From Rufibacter tibetensis (GTDB lineage: Bacteria; Bacteroidota; Bacteroidia; Cytophagales; Hymenobacteraceae): a DNA stretch of 64,000 nucleotides. Location of the stretch: contig NZ_CP012643.1 of the NCBI RefSeq assembly GCF_001310085.1, positions 124,001-188,000 on the forward strand, in the 5' to 3' direction. Position 1 is the first letter of the stretch. Every line of letters starts with the position of its first letter. Shown here piece after piece: positions 8,375-18,500 of the stretch. A model generated the notes under the pieces. That model saw only the letters and a list, made by a program, of their open reading frames with translations, did not search any database and was not told where the DNA came from. Made by a program: the position numbers and the translations under genes.

Positions 8375-9505
8375 ATGAGAAAAAACAAAATCATGTTAGC
8401 GGCCGGGGTTGTCATCGCCTCCCTAGGGTGCGTTTCTGGTACGCTAAACCAGGGACAGCCTTCCCTGAAGCAAATCTTCAAGGATGATTTCTATATTGGA
8501 GCCGCGCTCAACTACCAGCAGGCTGCTGGTAAGGACCCCAAAGCAGAAGCTATCATCGCTCAGCACTTCAGCACCATCACCCCAGAGAATCTCTTGAAAT
8601 GGGGCAACGTGCACCCGCAACCTGATACCTACAACTTTAAACCCGCCGATGATTTTGTTGCACTGGGCAAGAAGCACAAGCAGTTTATTGTAGGCCATAC
8701 CTTAACCTGGCATCAGCAAACCCCAGATTGGGTGTTTGAATCTGAGCCCGGCAAATCTGCCACCAAAGAACAACTTCTGAAACGGCAAACCGAGCACATC
8801 ATGGCAGTAGCCGGCCGGTACAAAGGCCAGATCAATGGTTGGGATGTAGTGAACGAAGCCTTAAACGATGACGGCACCCTGCGCCAAAGCAAATGGTACA
8901 AGATCACCGGCGAGGAGTACCTGGCCAATGCATTTGCTACCGCTCGTAAAGCTGACCCTAAGGCGGAGCTGTACTACAATGATTACAACATGTGGAAGCC
9001 TGCCAAAGCCGATGGCGCCATTAAACTGGTGAAAAGCTTGCAAGCCAAAGGCTTGAAAGTAGACGGCATAGGCATGCAAGGACATTACGGTTTGGAAAAC
9101 CCTTCTATCCAACAAATAGAAGAAAGCATCATCAAGTTTTCTAAAGTTGGCAAGGTGATGTTCACGGAGGTGGATATTGATGTGCTGCCTAACCCTAGCA
9201 ACCGCCAGGGTGCTGATATTGACGCTACCTTTGATTTCGACCAGAAGTATAACGTGTACACCAACGGTTTACCAGAAGAAGTGCAACAGAAGCTGGCAAA
9301 ACGCTATGCAGAGCTTTTCGCCTTATTTCACAAGCACAGAGACAAAATCACCCGTGTAACGTTCTGGGGAGTAACCGACAGAGATTCCTGGTTGAACGAC
9401 TGGCCTATCAAAGGTCGCACCAGCTACCCAATGATCTTCGACCGCAACTACCAACCAAAACCAGCTTTCCACGCCATTGTGAACTCTAAGAAGAAGGCGA
9501 AGTAG
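8375..9505 (+). CDS. GH10 endo-1,4-beta-xylanase
   Basis: Cleaves the xylan backbone. The 376 residues hold one GH10 barrel: GHTLTWHQQTPDWV (about 107-120), acid/base Glu161 in WDVVNEALND, substrate-site GMQGHYG, nucleophile Glu265 in VMFTEVDIDVLP, and a C-terminal WGVTDRDSWL. The N-terminus is a signal sequence with Cys19 (ASLGC), a weak lipobox, so the enzyme could be lipid-anchored. It is separated from the SDR gene by a terminator and has its own upstream palindrome. No binding module is attached. Confidence 0.95.
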   Translation: MRKNKIMLAAGVVIASLGCVSGTLNQGQPSLKQIFKDDFYIGAALNYQQAAGKDPKAEAIIAQHFSTITPENLLKWGNVHPQPDTYNFKPADDFVALGKKHKQFIVGHTLTWHQQTPDWVFESEPGKSATKEQLLKRQTEHIMAVAGRYKGQINGWDVVNEALNDDGTLRQSKWYKITGEEYLANAFATARKADPKAELYYNDYNMWKPAKADGAIKLVKSLQAKGLKVDGIGMQGHYGLENPSIQQIEESIIKFSKVGKVMFTEVDIDVLPNPSNRQGADIDATFDFDQKYNVYTNGLPEEVQQKLAKRYAELFALFHKHRDKITRVTFWGVTDRDSWLNDWPIKGRTSYPMIFDRNYQPKPAFHAIVNSKKKAK

Positions 9506-9530
9506 AAAAAACCTCTTCCTACGGTAAATA

Positions 9531-9590
9531 AAAATCCCTTCCGTTTAAGGGCTGTTTTGGTTGAAACAGCCCTTAAACGGAAGGGATTTT
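9531..9590. terminator. Long perfect hairpin after the xylanase
   Basis: A perfect 27-bp stem (9531-9557 with 9564-9590) with a 6-nt loop. It starts about 25 nt after the xylanase stop, ends in a T run, and could act in both directions. Confidence 0.8.
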
Positions 9591-9649
9591 CGTTAACAGC
9601 GACAAAAAAGAGGCTTCTTACCAATTTACCAACTGCGCCTCTCCAAAGC

Positions 9650-9814
9650 GAATTCTCCCCTAGAGGGGAGCGTCAAGAGGTGTTTACACCTGCCGGTTCA
9701 CGCATTGCTGTTTATTCTTCGCTTCCCTTATGAGAAGATGCCTTTAAAATGATCTCCGAAATACGTGCTCTCTTGTGTAAACACCCCCTCTTTATCTCCC
9801 CTCAAGGGGAGAAT
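9650..9814. repeat. Inverted-repeat element, family A, copy 1
   Basis: Two arms of about 40 nt (9650-9690 and 9775-9814) face each other around an 84-nt spacer. Each arm contains a short internal hairpin (CTCCCCTAGAGGGGAG or CTCCCCTCAAGGGGAG) and a GTGTTTAC or GTAAACAC block. Copies occur at 35626-35789 and 44362-44539. The element has no reading frame. It fills much of the 430-bp gap between the xylanase and the aminotransferase. Confidence 0.75.
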
Positions 9815-9935
9815 CTTCGTTGAAGAGGCGTATATGTTTATGTTAAAGAGGGGCTATCAGTGCAAATCAAGTGTATTAGCTAAAGGCTTTCTCAACTGCC
9901 AAATTCTCGTTGGCTGCTGTTAACCTTTACACCAA

Positions 9936-10787
9936 CTACACTGCCGTTATTTGAGCTTCTTCCAAAGCAATAAGATCTTGCAACAAATCCAGCGACACGG
10001 TTCCCGGCTTTCCATCTCCTATTGGATTTCCGTCTACCTCTACAATGGGCAGAACGCGTTTGGTGGTGCTGGTCATGAACGCTTCTTTTGCTTGCGCGAT
10101 GTCGTCGAGCGTAACGGTGCCTTCTTCCACCCTGTACTTTTTGCCGGCTAGTTCCAGCACGTTTTTACGGGTGATGCCTTTCAAAATTTCATGGGCTGGG
10201 GTGAGGATGGTATTGTCTTCTTTCACCAAAAAAAAGTTACTGCGCGGAAACTCAGACACCACGCCCTTCTGGTGGTATAACACATCATCGGCTCCTTTGG
10301 CTTTCACCTGCTGAATGAGCTTTATTCCCACAATATAGTTGATGGTTTTTGCCGCCGCCAGCTCCCGCACATATTCATGCGTGATGACCTTGATGCCTGT
10401 AGCCACCTGTGCTTCGGAGGGCAAGGTAAGCGGCTGTTCCATCATGATCAGGTTAGGTGGGCCAGGATTGTATCCATTCTCAGAATAGCCGCCGGTTAAA
10501 AGCATTTTCACCCCAGATTCAGAGAGGCCGTTCATCTGAATCAACCCCGTGATGGTAGCTACTAACTCTTCTTCGGAAAGCGGTACCTCCAGCCCCATGA
10601 GCAAGGCCGAGGCATAGAACCGATTGAGGTAATCTTCCAGGAAAAGTGGTTGTCCATGATGGGTTTTGAAAAAGTCAAAGATACCGTAGCCGCGTTGAAT
10701 GGCCAGGTCACTCACGTGAAGGTAAGCGCTTTCCAGGGGCAGGATCTCTTCGTGCAGGTACGCGTACAATTTATGGTTTGATAACAT
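9936..10787 (-). CDS. Class IV aminotransferase (branched-chain or D-amino-acid transaminase-like)
   Basis: PLP-dependent fold-type IV enzyme, 283 residues. The pattern fits the family: RGYGIFDFFKT near the N-terminus, Arg56 in LNRFYASA, Lys147 in AAAKTINY as the PLP lysine, the glutamate of VVSEFPRSNFF, and the later LKGITRKNVLELA. Relatives include IlvE, D-alanine aminotransferase and 4-amino-4-deoxychorismate lyase; the sequence does not separate these with confidence. Its start overlaps the end of the upstream DmpA-type peptidase gene by 17 nt, so the two are probably translationally coupled. Confidence 0.85.
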   Translation of the reverse strand: MLSNHKLYAYLHEEILPLESAYLHVSDLAIQRGYGIFDFFKTHHGQPLFLEDYLNRFYASALLMGLEVPLSEEELVATITGLIQMNGLSESGVKMLLTGGYSENGYNPGPPNLIMMEQPLTLPSEAQVATGIKVITHEYVRELAAAKTINYIVGIKLIQQVKAKGADDVLYHQKGVVSEFPRSNFFLVKEDNTILTPAHEILKGITRKNVLELAGKKYRVEEGTVTLDDIAQAKEAFMTSTTKRVLPIVEVDGNPIGDGKPGTVSLDLLQDLIALEEAQITAV

Positions 10788-11910
10788 GGTGTTTCTTTAA
10801 GATGTCAAGGGTTTTCTCCAGAGGCAGTGCCTCTACTTTGTTTTTGTCTTTTCCAACAATGGTTTCTGCTTTGAACAGGGAATTGAGAATGGCTTCTTCG
10901 GTGGCTTCAATGGTGGCCATGAACAAAGGAGACATTTCATCATTTCTGAGCAGCGTCACCGTTTGGGTTCTCTCTCTACTTTCATACGGAACCCGCAGCC
11001 CTGGGTGTGCAGAAAAAGAAATCACGTAATCACCGCTGCCGTTGGAGGCAATACCGCCGGTTTTGCCCAAGCCCAGCATAGCACGTTTAGCCATTCGCTC
11101 CAGGTTGCGGGCATCTACGGGTGCATCGGTGGCCACCACGATCATGCAGGAGCCATCGGCTTTCTCCATAATCTGCTGCCGGAATGAAAAACGCTCGAGC
11201 TCCTCTCCTACCGGAGCACCGGCAATCTGCAGCACGCCCCCAAAGTTGGTTTGCACCAGCACGCCTACTGTATATCCCCCTAAACTAGGCGGCAATTTCC
11301 GGGAGGAGGTTCCAATGCCGCCTTTGAACCCGAAGCAGATGGTACCGGTACCCGCACCTACGTTCCCCTCTTCCACCTCTCCGTCTTTCGCTTTCTGAAT
11401 GGCTTCCAGCACGTGCTTCTCTGTCACGTGACGGCCCCTGATGTCGTTCAAGCCACCGTCATTGGTTTCGCCCACCAAGGCGTTCACCGATTGCACCTTT
11501 TCATTGCCGGGCTGTTGCAGGGTGTGGGTAATCACCGCGTTCATGGCCGTAGCTACGCTCAGGGTGTTGGTTAAGATAATGGGCGACTCCAGGTTTCCCA
11601 GCTCCTGCACCTGTGAACTGCCGGCTAACTTCCCAAAGCCGTTGCCCACGTACACGGCCGCCAGTACTTTCTCCTGGAACAGGTTACCGGCGTGCGGCAG
11701 AATGGCGCTGACACCCGTCCGCACCTCGGTGCCTTTGTTCAGCGTAACCTGGCCCACCTGCACACCGGCTACATCGGTGATGGCGTTTAACTTTCCGGTG
11801 GGCAGAACGCCTATTTTTATGCCATATTCCCTAAGCCTTTTCCGTTGCTGGGCATGAGTTTGAGCTAGAAAGACCATCATGAAAAGACAAATTATGAATA
11901 CTTGTTTCAT
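10771..11910 (-). CDS. P1-family (DmpA/BapA-like, S58) aminopeptidase
   Basis: N-terminal nucleophile hydrolase that self-cleaves into two chains and releases N-terminal residues from peptides, amides or beta-peptides. From the ATG at 11910 it has 379 residues; the frame also extends two codons up to a TTG at 11916, which I do not favour. A signal peptide ends near TQTHAQ. Family features include ITDVAGVQVGQ, LVGETNDGGLND, VGAGTGT and KGGIGTSSR. The expected autocleavage is Gly-Ser in ADGSCMIVVATDAP (nucleophile about Ser254). It overlaps the aminotransferase by 17 nt. An extracytoplasmic location is inferred from the signal peptide. Confidence 0.88.
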   Translation of the reverse strand: MKQVFIICLFMMVFLAQTHAQQRKRLREYGIKIGVLPTGKLNAITDVAGVQVGQVTLNKGTEVRTGVSAILPHAGNLFQEKVLAAVYVGNGFGKLAGSSQVQELGNLESPIILTNTLSVATAMNAVITHTLQQPGNEKVQSVNALVGETNDGGLNDIRGRHVTEKHVLEAIQKAKDGEVEEGNVGAGTGTICFGFKGGIGTSSRKLPPSLGGYTVGVLVQTNFGGVLQIAGAPVGEELERFSFRQQIMEKADGSCMIVVATDAPVDARNLERMAKRAMLGLGKTGGIASNGSGDYVISFSAHPGLRVPYESRERTQTVTLLRNDEMSPLFMATIEATEEAILNSLFKAETIVGKDKNKVEALPLEKTLDILKKHHVIKP

Positions 11911-12071
11911 GCGCAAGAGGTAGTTACCGGGTTAAATCTATATGTTCTGCGGGAATAAAGCTCTCCTTAAAGTGAGGTAATCCTGTTTTGAGGCTTGATT
12001 CAGGAAAAAGGCTTGAAAGAAGGATTTCATAATTGTGTTAGATGAAGTATCTTTCTACAAAATCCAAACGA

Positions 12072-13712
12072 ATGAACAGACGCAATTTCTTAAGATCCGG
12101 TTCTTTGGCCGGAATCTCCTTTTCAGCTTTGGGGTTGGGCGCCTGCGCCACCTCAGTTACCAGCAATACTGCCCAGGAAAGCACCTCCGCTACGGCAGAA
12201 ATTTCACCTACAGACTTTCAATTAAATGAGGCTACTATCCAGGACTTGCAGCGCAGAATGCAGTCTGGTGAGTTGACGTCAAAAGCAATTACCCAACTGT
12301 ACCTGGACCGCATAAAAGCCGTGGATAAGAGCGGACCTAAAACCAACTCGGTGATTGAGGTGAACCCAGACGCCATCCAGATTGCCGAAGCCATGGACCA
12401 GGAACGCAAAGCCGGCAAAGCACGCGGACCGCTGCACGGCATTCCGGTAATGGTGAAAGACAACGTAGACACCCATGATAAAATGAGCACTTCGGCTGGA
12501 GCTTTGGCTCTAGCTGAAAATAAAGCAACCAAAGATGCTTTCATTGTAAGCCAATTGCGGGCTGCCGGAGCTGTTTTAATTGGGAAAACTAACCTGAGCG
12601 AGTGGGCCAACTTCCGGTCAACAGAGTCTTCCAGCGGCTGGAGCGGACGTGGCGGGCAAACCAAAAATGCTTACGTGTTAGACCGTACTCCTTGCGGTTC
12701 AAGCTCCGGTTCTGGAGTAGCCGTTTCTGCCAACCTGTGCGTGGTGGCTGTAGGGACTGAGACAAACGGTTCCATTGTGTGTCCATCGGCGGTAAGTGGC
12801 GTGGTAGGCTTTAAACCAACCGTTGGGCTGGTGAGCCGTTCCGGAATTATCCCGATCTCCCATACGCAGGACACCGCTGGTCCTATTGCCAGAACAGTGA
12901 CCGATGCCGCTATTCTATTAGGCATGTTGGCGGGCGTAGACCCCAACGACAGTGTCACCAAAGAAAGCACCGGCAAAGCCCAGACAGACTACACCAAGTT
13001 CTTGGATGCGAACAGCCTGCAAGGTAAGCGCATTGGCGTAGAGAAATCCTTCCTGAAAGGACACGTAGCCATTGATGCCATGTTGCAACAAGCCTTGGAG
13101 CAACTGAAAAGCAAGGGCGCTACCATAGTAGAAGTGGAAGTGATGAAGAAGATCAGAGAGGTCTCTGGCAACAGCTTCAAAATTCTGCAGTACGAGTTCA
13201 AAGACGGCGTAAACAAGTACCTGGCCACTGCCAACGCGAAGGTGAAAACCTTGTCTGACGTAATTGCCTGGAACAAGCAGAACGAGGCTACTTCTATGCC
13301 TTTCTTCAAGCAGGAAATCTTGGAAATGTCTGATAAACTAGGTGATCTGAATTCAAAGGAATACAAAGAGGCCTTAGCTAAGCAAGTCTCTGGTTCACGC
13401 GAAGCCATTGACAACATCATGAAAGAGCACAACCTGGATGCAATCACAGGTCCTACTTATGGTCCGTCCTGGTGCATTGACCTGGTAAACGGTGACTCAT
13501 TTACCGGTTACGGTCTTTCAACCCCTGCTGCCATTTCAGGCTATCCGCACATCACAGTTCCTATGGGACAGGTGCAAGGCTTACCGGTAGGCATTTCCTT
13601 CTTCGGCCGCGCCTATTCTGAGCCTCAACTACTGGGCATTGCGTACGCGTATGAGCAGGTTTCCAAGAACCGAAAAGCTCCGCAGTTCCTGAAAACAACC
13701 ATACCTTCATAA
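12072..13712 (+). CDS. Tat-exported amidase-signature lipoprotein
   Basis: Amidase-signature hydrolase with a Ser-cisSer-Lys triad: Lys129 (VMVKDNVDT), cis-Ser210 (CGSSSGSG) and nucleophile Ser234 (TETNGSIVCPSA), numbered from the ATG at 12072. That start gives a twin-arginine signal, MNRRNFLRSG, then a hydrophobic stretch and a possible lipobox (LGLGAC). An ATG at 12042 adds ten residues. The family includes peptide amidases and Glu/Asp-tRNA amidotransferase A subunits. Export and the absence of GatB/GatC neighbours argue against the tRNA role. The physiological substrate is unknown. Confidence 0.88.
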   Translation: MNRRNFLRSGSLAGISFSALGLGACATSVTSNTAQESTSATAEISPTDFQLNEATIQDLQRRMQSGELTSKAITQLYLDRIKAVDKSGPKTNSVIEVNPDAIQIAEAMDQERKAGKARGPLHGIPVMVKDNVDTHDKMSTSAGALALAENKATKDAFIVSQLRAAGAVLIGKTNLSEWANFRSTESSSGWSGRGGQTKNAYVLDRTPCGSSSGSGVAVSANLCVVAVGTETNGSIVCPSAVSGVVGFKPTVGLVSRSGIIPISHTQDTAGPIARTVTDAAILLGMLAGVDPNDSVTKESTGKAQTDYTKFLDANSLQGKRIGVEKSFLKGHVAIDAMLQQALEQLKSKGATIVEVEVMKKIREVSGNSFKILQYEFKDGVNKYLATANAKVKTLSDVIAWNKQNEATSMPFFKQEILEMSDKLGDLNSKEYKEALAKQVSGSREAIDNIMKEHNLDAITGPTYGPSWCIDLVNGDSFTGYGLSTPAAISGYPHITVPMGQVQGLPVGISFFGRAYSEPQLLGIAYAYEQVSKNRKAPQFLKTTIPS

Positions 13713-13756
13713 GCTTTCATTAAAGGCATGTTTTCTGAAAACAGGCGGTAAACAAG

Positions 13757-13804
13757 AGCAAAAGAAAAGGGCTGGAACAATTGTTCCAGCCCTTTTCTTT
13801 TGCT
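13757..13804. terminator. 48-bp perfect palindrome terminator
   Basis: Bases 13757-13804 form a 24+24 perfect palindrome (centre ACAATTGT) between the amidase and the convergent PepSY gene. It can serve both strands as a terminator. Confidence 0.8.
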
Positions 13805-13886
13805 AGACATGCAGTGCTCCTGCCAAGTTTCCAGAACTACTTTGGGGCTGATTTACTAGAATCAACCCCAAAGCAGCGGTTCTGGA

Positions 13887-15185
13887 CTATACCCTTGAAG
13901 CAACTTTTCTGGTTGGTGCTGTTTGCTTAGCTGATTTCTTTTTCAGCTTGTTCCACCAGATCAAGGTACCAGTGACAGGCAAGCTGGTAGCAATCAGGCA
14001 GCAGATGAAATAGATGATCTTGGAGAAAGTGCCGAAGATCTCCCCTACGTGCAGTCCTTTGACAGATGCCGCTATTTTTTCATTGAACTTCTTATCCGCG
14101 AACTTCTCTACTTTCAGTGGTTTGCCGGTGTACTGGTCCAGTTGCACTTTGTCAGCGGCCTGAAGGGTGAAGAAACCACTTTGCGATTTACTCAAGACCA
14201 CGGCTCCGGAAGAGTCGGCAGGCAGGGAGATGCGGTAGTTTCCTTTGTAAGGAAGAACCGCGTCAGTGGTATTGATGTAACTAACTATGGTTGGTTTCTG
14301 TAAAGCCATACCTGCCAGATCAGAGGTAAGCGGCTTTTCAGAGCGCTGTTTGAAAATCTGGTCACCTATGACGGCACTGGCTCCCTCGCGGTACCAATCA
14401 AACGACCAGCAAAGTCCGGTTAAAGCAATGATCAGCAACAGGAACGAGGAATAAAAGCCTAAGGAGTTGTGCAGGTCATGGTTAATGCGTTTCCAGTTAC
14501 CACTGGTTTTCACTTTCAGGCCTTGTTTCCAGTTCTTTATTTTTTTAGGGAACCAGATCACCAAGCCAGTGATAATGATGAAGACGAAGATGATGGTAGA
14601 ACCTCCCACGATGATCTTGCCGGGGTTCAGTTCACCAGGCTCCGCTTTCACCAGTAGAGTGCGGTGCAAGCCTTCCACGGCTTCAAAGAAACCGTGCGCC
14701 GGTCCTTCAGTAGTGCCTTTGATTTCACCGGTGTATTGATTGACCAGATACGTCTTACCGCGTCCTCCACCAGGGCCTCCTTTCTTTCCTTCTTTGCCTT
14801 TCCCGGCTGCAGGTCCGGCAACCATCGCCTGGGGAGCGTCCCCCTGTTTGGCTTTTTCTCCTTCCTGTTTACCGCTTTTTCCGCCCTCTTCTTTTTTAAG
14901 TGTGAAGCGGTAAGGTTTGGCAGGGTCTTGCGGAATTTGCAGAGCCGTTACTTTGCCTTTCTCCGCTTGCTGCAGTTTAGAGATAAGTTCATCTGGCGAA
15001 AGGGCTACCGCGTTGGCAGGTACCTCTACCTTGTATTTGCCGGGCTCCAACATCTCTTCCACTTCGGTGTGGAAGGTGAAGATGGTACCGGTAAGGCAAA
15101 CCAAAAACAACACCAATCCGCTGGCCAATCCTAGCCAAAGGTGAATGTCGTTGAACAATTTTCGCCAGGTAAACTCTTTTTTCAT
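13887..15185 (-). CDS. PepSY-associated membrane protein (PiuB-like)
   Basis: Inner-membrane protein of 432 residues with four likely transmembrane segments: WLGLASGLVLFLVCLTGTIF (about 17-36), a helix near 190-210 (IIVGGSTIIFVFIIITGLVIW), one near 245-265 (FYSSFLLLIIALTGLCW), and one near the C-terminus (IIYFICCLIATSLPVTGTLIWW). The family is often linked to siderophore or ferric-iron reduction. A Gly/Lys-rich low-complexity insert (about 120-150) interrupts the first periplasmic loop. The promoter carries an iron-box-like palindrome, which supports iron control. Exact activity is unknown. Confidence 0.85.
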   Translation of the reverse strand: MKKEFTWRKLFNDIHLWLGLASGLVLFLVCLTGTIFTFHTEVEEMLEPGKYKVEVPANAVALSPDELISKLQQAEKGKVTALQIPQDPAKPYRFTLKKEEGGKSGKQEGEKAKQGDAPQAMVAGPAAGKGKEGKKGGPGGGRGKTYLVNQYTGEIKGTTEGPAHGFFEAVEGLHRTLLVKAEPGELNPGKIIVGGSTIIFVFIIITGLVIWFPKKIKNWKQGLKVKTSGNWKRINHDLHNSLGFYSSFLLLIIALTGLCWSFDWYREGASAVIGDQIFKQRSEKPLTSDLAGMALQKPTIVSYINTTDAVLPYKGNYRISLPADSSGAVVLSKSQSGFFTLQAADKVQLDQYTGKPLKVEKFADKKFNEKIAASVKGLHVGEIFGTFSKIIYFICCLIATSLPVTGTLIWWNKLKKKSAKQTAPTRKVASRV

Positions 15186-15347
15186 GGGTGATCTTTCTCT
15201 TATAATGGATGATGGAGCTCAGTCTGGGGTTGCCTTTCCTGCTATCTTCTTTGGGTTTTATTCTAATTGATCACTCAATAAAAAACCCTCTGCTTCTCTA
15301 AATAACATACTTAAATATTATGAGACCGGCCTCAGACATAGCGAAGG

Positions 15348-15381
15348 CAAACTAACGATCTATTTAGATTAAATCCAAATA
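15348..15381 (-). promoter_or_regulatory. PepSY-gene promoter with embedded iron-box-like palindrome
   Basis: On the minus strand a TTTG (15376-15379) is followed after 20 nt by TTAGTTTG (15348-15355), one base from the -7 consensus. A 10-1-10 inverted repeat with one mismatch (15361-15381, core TTTAGATTAAATCCAAA) fills the spacer. Such Fur/DtxR-like sites are common before iron-uptake genes in this phylum, so repression by metal-loaded regulator is likely. The rest of the 370-bp gap up to 15555 shows nothing clear. Confidence 0.55.
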
Positions 15382-15555
15382 AAGAAAATAGCAAATGAAT
15401 AACAACGTAAAAACGCTTCACTATCAATTATTTATGGTGTATAGGTTTTATACCAATCAATACCTATTTATAAGGAAGTAGACCTTGTGTAGGCCTTTTC
15501 TCCCCTTTTATATAATGCAAGGTCTCCGTATCTTTCTGCGTATTTTTAATCTTTT

Positions 15556-18500
15556 ATGCTTAAGAAACTTATTTATACCGGGGCTTTGCTTTTTAGCACG
15601 GCAAGTGCGGTACAAGCTCAAAACGCACCCTCTTGGCTACGCTACTCCTCCATCTCACCAGACGGCCAAACCATTGTTTTCACCTACAAAGGCGATTTGT
15701 ACCGGGTACCAGCCAGTGGTGGAAACGCAGTACCTCTCACAGTCCATGAAGCGCATGATTTCATGCCAGTTTGGAGCAAAGACGGCAAAACCATCGTGTT
15801 TGCCTCAGATCGTTATGGCAACTTTGATTTGTTCCAGATGCCAGCCACTGGGGGCGAGGCGCAGCGCATGACGTTCCACTCGGCCAACGAGTACCCGTAT
15901 GAGTTCAGCCCCGATAGCAAAACTGTTTACTTTGGGTCTACCCGCATGGACATGGCTACAAACCGTCAGTTCCCTACGTTTGCTCAACCCGAGTTATACA
16001 AGGTGGCTTTAAGCGGCGGAAGAGTGCAGCAGATCCTGACTACTCCCGCCGAAGAAGTAAAGCTGAGCCAGAATGGCCAGATCATGCTGTACCAAGATAA
16101 AAAAGGGGGCGAAAACCAGTGGCGGAAGCACCATGTTTCTTCTGTGGCCCGCGACCTATGGAGCTATGACACTAAAACCGGCAAGCACACTAAACTCACC
16201 ACTTTTGCCGGTGAAGACCGTACCCCTGTTTTTGCCGATAATGACAAAACCATCTATTATTTAAGCGAGGAAAGCGGCACCTTCAACGTACACCGCATGG
16301 CCGCTGACAAACCAGGCGCCTCTACCCAGCTCACCAAGTTTACCAAACACCCAATACGGTTCCTGACCGCCTCCAACAATGGTTTGCTTTGCTTCGGGTT
16401 TGACGGAGATCTGTATACGATGCAGGCCAACGGTGCTCCGCAAAAAGTGAACGTGGTTATCAATACCGATGCTAAAACGAACAACGAGCGCATTGTACCG
16501 GTAGCCGGAAATGGCGTGCAGGATTTAGCCGTGTCGCCAAACGGCAAAGAAGTAGCCTTCATCTACCGCGGCGAAGTTTTTGTTTCAGCGGTGGAGGGAA
16601 GTGCAACCAAACGCATCACCAACACTCCAGAGCAGGAACGCCACGTAAGCTTCTCGCCAGACGGTAAGACCTTGATCTATGCCACGGAACGCGGCAAAGG
16701 TTGGAAAATCTACCAGACGCAGATCACTCGTAAAGAGGAGCCCTATTTCTACGCCTCTACCCTGCTCAACGAAACGCCCATCATCAACAACGAAAAGGAA
16801 AACTATGAGCCTCAGTTCTCGCCAGACGGCAAAGAGATCGCGTTTGTGGAAGACCGCATGACATTGAAGGTTTACAACATTGCTGATAAGAAAGTACGCA
16901 CCCTGCTCACCACCAATGAGCTGTTCTCCATGCGGGAGAACGACCAGTACTTTACCTGGAGCCCAGACAGCAAGTGGATTGCCTTTGACTTTTCAGAACC
17001 AGGTTTTGCCAACAGTGAAGTGGGCTTGATCTCTGCCGACGGCAAAAGCAAAAAGATCAACCTTACTGAAAGCGGCTATCAGGATGATTCTCCCCAGTGG
17101 ATGGCAGGCGGTAAAATGCTCATCTGGAACAGTACCCGTGAAGGCATGCGTGCTCAGGCCAACAGCGGCGGAGCGCAGTCAGACATCTTTGCCATGTTCA
17201 TGACCCAGGCCGCGTATGACAAATTCAGGTTAAGCAAAGAAGATTACGCCCTTATCAAAGAGCAGGAAGAAAAGGCTGCCAAAGAGAAGGAAAAAGAGAA
17301 AGACAAAAAGAAGAAAAAGGACGAAGAGGCACTGGCTATTGACTGGGAAGGATTAAAAACCCGCAAAGCACGCCTGACACTGCATTCTTCTCAATTAGGA
17401 GATGCCTTGGTTTCTAAAGACGGCGAGACATTGTATTACTTAGCTCGTTTTGAGAAAGGATACAACCTCTGGAGCACCAACCTTCGCACCAAGGAAACCA
17501 AAATGGCCGTGACGCTGAACGCCACCCGCGCCAGCATGGACTGGGACAAAGACTTCAAAAATCTGTTCCTGTTAGCCGATGGCCGGGTGATCAAGTTAGA
17601 CCCAACCGCCAACAAGCAGGAAAATGTGGCCATAAGCGGTGACATGAACCTGAACGTAGCTGCGGAACGTGCTTTCATGTTTGAGCACGTGTGGCGCCGC
17701 ACCAACAAGACTTTCTACACGGCTGGTTTCCACGGCGCCAACTGGGCTGCCTTGAAAGAAGACTATGAAAAGTACCTGCCACACATCAGCAACAACTACG
17801 AATTTTCTGAAATGCTGAGCGAATTGCTGGGCGAGCTGAACGTATCACACTCAGGATCCAGCTTCTCCAACGTCCCGGTAAATGCTGATGCAACGGCGTC
17901 TTTGGGGGTTTTCTATGACCAGAACTTTTTCGGAAACGGCCTCAAAATAGAAGAGGTGATTTTGGAAGGTCCACTGCAGAAAGCTGGTTTTGACGTGAAA
18001 CCGGGTATGATTATCGAGAAAATTGATGGCGAAACCCTTACTCCTGAGAAAGACTATGCCCAGTTCCTGAACCGCAAAGCAGGCAAGAACACCCTGCTGA
18101 CCATTTATGATCCGTCTTCTAAAAAGCGCAGAGACATCTCGGTAAAGCCTATCTCTGCAGGTGAAGAAAGCGGTTTGCTGTACAAGCGCTGGGTACGCCG
18201 CAACGCAGAGGAAGTAGATCGCCTGAGCAACGGCCAATTGGGCTACGTGCACATTCCAAGCATGAACGACCCTAGCTACCGCACCGTGTATGAGGAAGTG
18301 ATGGGCAAATACGCCAACCGCAAAGGCATGGTGGTAGACTCCCGTAACAACGGCGGTGGTGACCTGGTAGCAGACCTTGCCATGTTCCTGAGCGGTAAAA
18401 TGTTCCTGAACTACACCACAGACAATCGTGCCGTGGGTATTGAACCCGCTTTCAGATGGACGAAACCCAGTATTGCCTTAGCCAATGAAGCGAATTATTC

